From: Lachnospiraceae bacterium | GTDB taxonomy: Bacteria; Bacillota; Clostridia; Lachnospirales; Lachnospiraceae | Assembly (NCBI GenBank): GCA_017405805.1 | Contig: JAFQZU010000026.1 | Span: 36,933-100,932, forward strand | Length of the DNA stretch: 64,000 nucleotides | Direction: 5' to 3' | Shown here: in pieces, positions 60,977 through 64,000 of the stretch | Layout of the letters: the number at the start of each line of letters is the position of its first letter | How positions within the stretch are numbered: the stretch's first letter is position 1 | Position numbers and translations under genes: made by a program | Notes under the pieces: model-generated | The model's input: only the letters and a program-made list of their open reading frames with translations | The model's database searches: none | Told to the model about the DNA's origin: nothing

Positions 60977-62359
60977 TTAATAGAAAAGCCGTCTGATGCA
61001 TGCGATCTCCCTGTAATCCGCATTGGAGATCTTGATACCGTCCCTCGCATTCGCGGCGTGAACGATCTGCCCGTCCCCGATATAGATGCCTACATGGCCG
61101 TAGTAGCAGACCAGATCGCCCGGTCTTGCGTCGGAGAGAGAGCTGATGCCGATGCCGTATCCCCTCTGGGACGCATCGTAATGCGGCAGTCCGATGCCGA
61201 AGTTGGCGTACACCGCCATGGTAAAGCCGGAGCAGTCCGTCCCGTGGGTCAGACTGGATCCTCCCCAGACGTAAGGGTTGCCGACGAACTGGACCGCGAA
61301 GTCAGCCACAGCCTGGCCCATCTCCGCCCGGTGGTTCTGCATGTTTTCTTTTGCGAAGTCAGCGTGTTCCTTGGAGGCGTCCGCGTTTTTCTGTGCGATC
61401 TCGCTCACCGCGCCGAGCGTCTGCGCCGCTCTGGCCGCCGCGGAGGAAGTGCCCTCCTCCAGCTCCATATCCTCGATGCCGTTCATCGCCTCTTCCGCCT
61501 TCTCATAGGCGGCGTCCGCGATGGCCTGCGCATTGTCCGCTCTTTTCTGCGCCTCGTCCGCGATGTCGACTACCGTGGAGTTCTCCCGGATCTCCTTGAT
61601 CTCATCCGAGCTCTGGGCCACCGGATAGGAGGCGCCTACCGTCACGGACTCGCTGCGGACATATCCCGTGCCCTCGTCCGTCACGACCGTCGTCCAGCCG
61701 TCCTCGTCCGTCTCCTCGACGGTGTACTGCTCGCCCTTGGAGATGGTGGTCATGACTCTGGAATCTTCGTCTTTGCGCGAATAGACGTCCGTCTCATCCT
61801 CGCTCTCGCTGTCGACGGTCGCCACGTCCTGCTTGATCAGGTCCGTCAGGACTTCGGCTTCCTCGCCGGTCACGAGATATTCACCGAGCACATATCCCAC
61901 AACGCCGCCGGACTGGATCTTGACCCAGTCGTCACCGTTGTCCTGGATCACCGCCGCCACATCGTTGGTATAGAGCTTGCCCACCACATCGCTGCTGAGG
62001 GAAGCGTCACTGTGCACATTCAGGTATTCATTGGGCGCCGCAACGACCAGCGTGGCGCCGGAAGCGCTCTCCGTCTGTGTCTCCGAAGCAGTTTCTTCAC
62101 GTGCAGTGCTGATCGCCTCGTCTATAGGCTTTATGTCGTCGACCGGAACCGTCTCTTCCTCCGCCGCGGGAACGCTGGCCGCCATGGGCGCATCAAGAGG
62201 CGGGTGCGTTTCCGCTTCTTCCTCTGATGCCTCCGCGTCGGAGACTGCCATCTCCGTCTCTTCCTGTTCCTCCGCCGCATAGACCGCGCCGCTCATCATG
62301 GCCGCCGCGATCGACGCTGTCAACAATCCCTGCACTAACTTCCTGCCAATGAAACTCAT
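60977..62359 (-). CDS. Secreted SH3 and NlpC/P60 wall hydrolase
   Basis: 460 residues from ATG at 62359 with AGGAGG 4 bases ahead. Signal peptide ends near VYAAE (about 27). An acidic linker is followed by two bacterial SH3 domains (about 108-165: LNVHSDASLSSDVVGKLYTN; about 190-245: VYSRKDEDSRVMTTISKGEQ), a helical region likely coiled coil (about 255-330), and the NlpC/P60 domain with catalytic Cys in GTDCSGFTMAVYANFG, His in GHVGIYIGDGQIVHAAN. Cuts wall stem peptides. Long linkers are typical of Clostridia division or growth hydrolases. Confidence 0.93.
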   Translation of the reverse strand: MSFIGRKLVQGLLTASIAAAMMSGAVYAAEEQEETEMAVSDAEASEEEAETHPPLDAPMAASVPAAEEETVPVDDIKPIDEAISTAREETASETQTESASGATLVVAAPNEYLNVHSDASLSSDVVGKLYTNDVAAVIQDNGDDWVKIQSGGVVGYVLGEYLVTGEEAEVLTDLIKQDVATVDSESEDETDVYSRKDEDSRVMTTISKGEQYTVEETDEDGWTTVVTDEGTGYVRSESVTVGASYPVAQSSDEIKEIRENSTVVDIADEAQKRADNAQAIADAAYEKAEEAMNGIEDMELEEGTSSAAARAAQTLGAVSEIAQKNADASKEHADFAKENMQNHRAEMGQAVADFAVQFVGNPYVWGGSSLTHGTDCSGFTMAVYANFGIGLPHYDASQRGYGIGISSLSDARPGDLVCYYGHVGIYIGDGQIVHAANARDGIKISNADYREIACIRRLFY

Positions 62360-62575
62360 GAAACCTCCTGACCGTTTCCGAAAAGGAATGGGTCTACCCA
62401 CTGCCTGCTTGTCCTGCCTGCCAATGAACGCCTTTCAGACATATTTCAAAATCGAAAACAAATATTATCTTAATTACGCGTTGTAGCATACCAAAGTAAG
62501 ACACAAAAAGTCAACAAACCTATATTTTCTTAATCTTATTTAATAAAGTTTTTATAAAAGGCCGGCTTTCAGGCA

Positions 62576-62612
62576 TAAAAAAAACGCCCGGCAGCCTTAC
62601 TGCCGGACGTTT
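62576..62612 (-). terminator. Terminator after the 62657 gene
   Basis: ACGTCCGGCAG / CTGCCGGGCGT stem (loop TAAGG) followed by TTTTTTTT on the minus strand. Confidence 0.88.
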
Positions 62613-62656
62613 TACCAATCCGTTTCTGTCTTGTTTATTTGAACCCGTTCCGGTGA

Positions 62657-63088
62657 TCAGGCCTCAGCCTTCGCCTGGTCGATCTTCTCCTTGAGGTCAA
62701 AAAGCGCATTTTCAAAAGCTTCCGCGTCAAAATCATCCTCGAGCAGGATCGAGAAAATCCTGGTTGCCGGAGGAATCATGACCTGCTGTCTCTCAGCGCT
62801 GATCGACACGGTATGGATATTCCCTTCACCGTCCACATCCTCATAGGAGATATCCGGTGTGCCGTTCATATTGACATCCATAAAATAGAGATTAAAGAGA
62901 TTATCGCCGGTCAGATCTGCAGCGATTGTGTCCACTTTTCCTTCTCCGGTCGTATCCATGAGCGCGATATCAGCCTGTCTGTCTCCGTCCAGATCGATCA
63001 GGATCTCTTTATTGGTGCCGCGGACGACCATGCCGCCGAGCTTCTCATCGCGCATCAGTTTTCTTCTTACAAGTGACAAAATGGCCAT
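62657..63088 (-). CDS. Small protein with repeated acidic D-x-D-G motifs
   Basis: 143 residues, GGAGGTG 6 bases before the ATG. No signal peptide. Repeats DLDGDRQADIALMD, TGEGKVDTIAADLTGDN, MNGTPDISYEDVDGEG resemble the calcium-binding loops of FG-GAP or EF-hand-like acidic repeats, each with spaced Asp/Glu/Asn. A C-terminal amphipathic helix (ENALFDLKEKIDQAKAEA) ends it. I do not recognise a named family. Single gene between terminators, so it is probably regulated on its own. Confidence 0.78.
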   Translation of the reverse strand: MAILSLVRRKLMRDEKLGGMVVRGTNKEILIDLDGDRQADIALMDTTGEGKVDTIAADLTGDNLFNLYFMDVNMNGTPDISYEDVDGEGNIHTVSISAERQQVMIPPATRIFSILLEDDFDAEAFENALFDLKEKIDQAKAEA

Positions 63089-63267
63089 AATTCACCTCCA
63101 TCGGGTATTTTTTAATCAACACCTCTATTGTAAATCTATTTAGGCGAAACGTCACGTATAAATTACAGAATAATGTATTTTTTGAACAACACACGGCCCT
63201 TGCTGCACAAAAGCTGCACAAAAAAAGAAGCAGGACCTTCCGCAAGGAAGATCCTGCCCCTCCTATC

Positions 63268-63352
63268 TGCCGGCAGTCGGGGTCGAACCGACACTCCCTT
63301 TAGGGGAACGGGATTTTAAGTCCCGCGCGTCTGCCTATTCCGCCATGCCGGC
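63268..63352 (-). tRNA. tRNA-Leu (TAA)
   Basis: Acceptor GCCGGCA/TGCCGGC, anticodon loop TTAAAAT, long variable arm CCCCTAAAGGG, T loop TTCGACC. Confidence 0.95.
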
Positions 63353-63403
63353 CGATCAGATAAAGAAATACGCATCGGTACTGATCAATGCCGATGCGCC
63401 AAG

Positions 63404-63477
63404 TGGACCCTCGGGGACTCGAACCCAGGACCGACCGGTTATGAGCCGGGAGCTCTAACCAACTGAGCTAAGGGTCC
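63404..63477 (-). tRNA. tRNA with CAT anticodon (elongator Met or lysidine Ile)
   Basis: Acceptor GGACCCT/AGGGTCC, anticodon loop CTCATAA. The body (GGACCCTTAGCTCAGTTGG) resembles Ile2 tRNAs of Bacillus as much as elongator Met, so the identity is left open. Not an initiator tRNA. A short hairpin CGCATCGG/CCGATGCG at 63370-63398 lies between it and tRNA-Leu. Confidence 0.88.
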
Positions 63478-63616
63478 ATGCATTTGCGCAAGTATGAGTA
63501 TAACAAAAATACATCAACTGTGCAAGAAGACGTCAAAAACCGTACCATCTTCCGATTAAAAAAGAAGACACAGAACCGTCCACTTCTTCGCAGAACTGCT
63601 CTCTGTCTCCTGATTA

Positions 63617-63690
63617 ACGCCCCGAGCAGGGCTCGAACCTGCAACACCGCGGTTAACAGCCGCGTGCTCTACCATTGAGCTATCAAGGCA
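63617..63690 (-). tRNA. tRNA-Asn (GTT)
   Basis: Acceptor TGCCTTG/CGGGGCG (with wobble pairs), anticodon loop CTGTTAA, T loop TTCGAGC. Lies 47 bases after the 23S rRNA end. Confidence 0.92.
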
Positions 63691-63736
63691 GATAAGTCCT
63701 GTACCTTCAAAACTGAATATCGAAACCAAGAATAAT

Positions 63737-64000
<264 letters not shown>

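Overview
The window looks like a chromosomal segment of a strictly anaerobic, fairly GC-rich Clostridia, most like a Lachnospiraceae-type gut bacterium. Reasons: Firmicutes-style AGGAGG ribosome sites, a thiolase / 3-hydroxybutyryl-CoA dehydrogenase / Etf gene set, a WalKR-like two-component pair, GerM and ComEA/ComEC proteins, choline-binding-type repeats, many NlpC/P60-type wall hydrolases, and oxygen-sensitive Fe-S enzymes. No species can be fixed from the sequence alone.

Layout. 1-11.6 kb (minus strand): one tight operon, read leftwards, encoding a NifH-like reductase, a fused two-domain nitrogenase component-1-like protein, HypF, HypC, HypD, HypE, a second separate pair of component-1-like proteins, and HydF, which runs off the left edge. 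This is the most unusual part of the window: a complete H + DK-like + EN-like nitrogenase set wrapped around the enzymes that build the Fe(CN)2CO group of [NiFe]-hydrogenase and next to the [FeFe]-hydrogenase scaffold GTPase, with no hydrogenase, no HypA/HypB and no NifB in the window. A terminator-like hairpin lies in its roughly 175-nt leader. 11.6-26 kb: a lipoprotein, an exopolysaccharide-type priming sugar transferase, glmS, a family-2 glycosyltransferase, mutY, holA, comEC, gerM-like, a histidine kinase with a repetitive basic tail, its response regulator and a ComEA-like lipoprotein. 26-34.9 kb: a nine-gene molybdenum block (modABC, moeA, a moeA-like gene, moaA, mobB, moaC, mog-moaE fusion) with its own leader attenuator. 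34.9-37.1 kb: argB-argD.

37.3-47.8 kb: two secreted wall proteins, two tRNA-Gly genes, a PrsW-like membrane protease, an XPD/DinG-like helicase, asnA, gdhA with palindromic operators, an rRNA methyltransferase and rdgB. 47.9-53.9 kb: a tRNA array (Pro, Gly, Arg, His, Gln, then Leu) interrupted by a 5.4-kb integrative element inserted in tRNA-Gln, with int, excisionase-like, repressor, putative replication genes, four 20-bp iterons and a 26-bp direct repeat as att core. 53.9-64 kb: a LacI-type regulator, tRNA-Arg, a YbaK-type deacylase, etfBA, hbd, thl, hpf, an SH3/NlpC wall hydrolase, a small acidic repeat protein, three tRNAs and the 3' end of a 23S rRNA gene on the minus strand.

How the parts connect. 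The molybdenum block could feed both molybdopterin enzymes and, speculatively, the nitrogenase-like system; asnA, gdhA and argBD are nitrogen-assimilation genes; thl, hbd and etfBA belong to the acetyl-CoA to butyrate route, although crt and bcd are not here. No CRISPR array, insertion sequence or complete prophage was seen.
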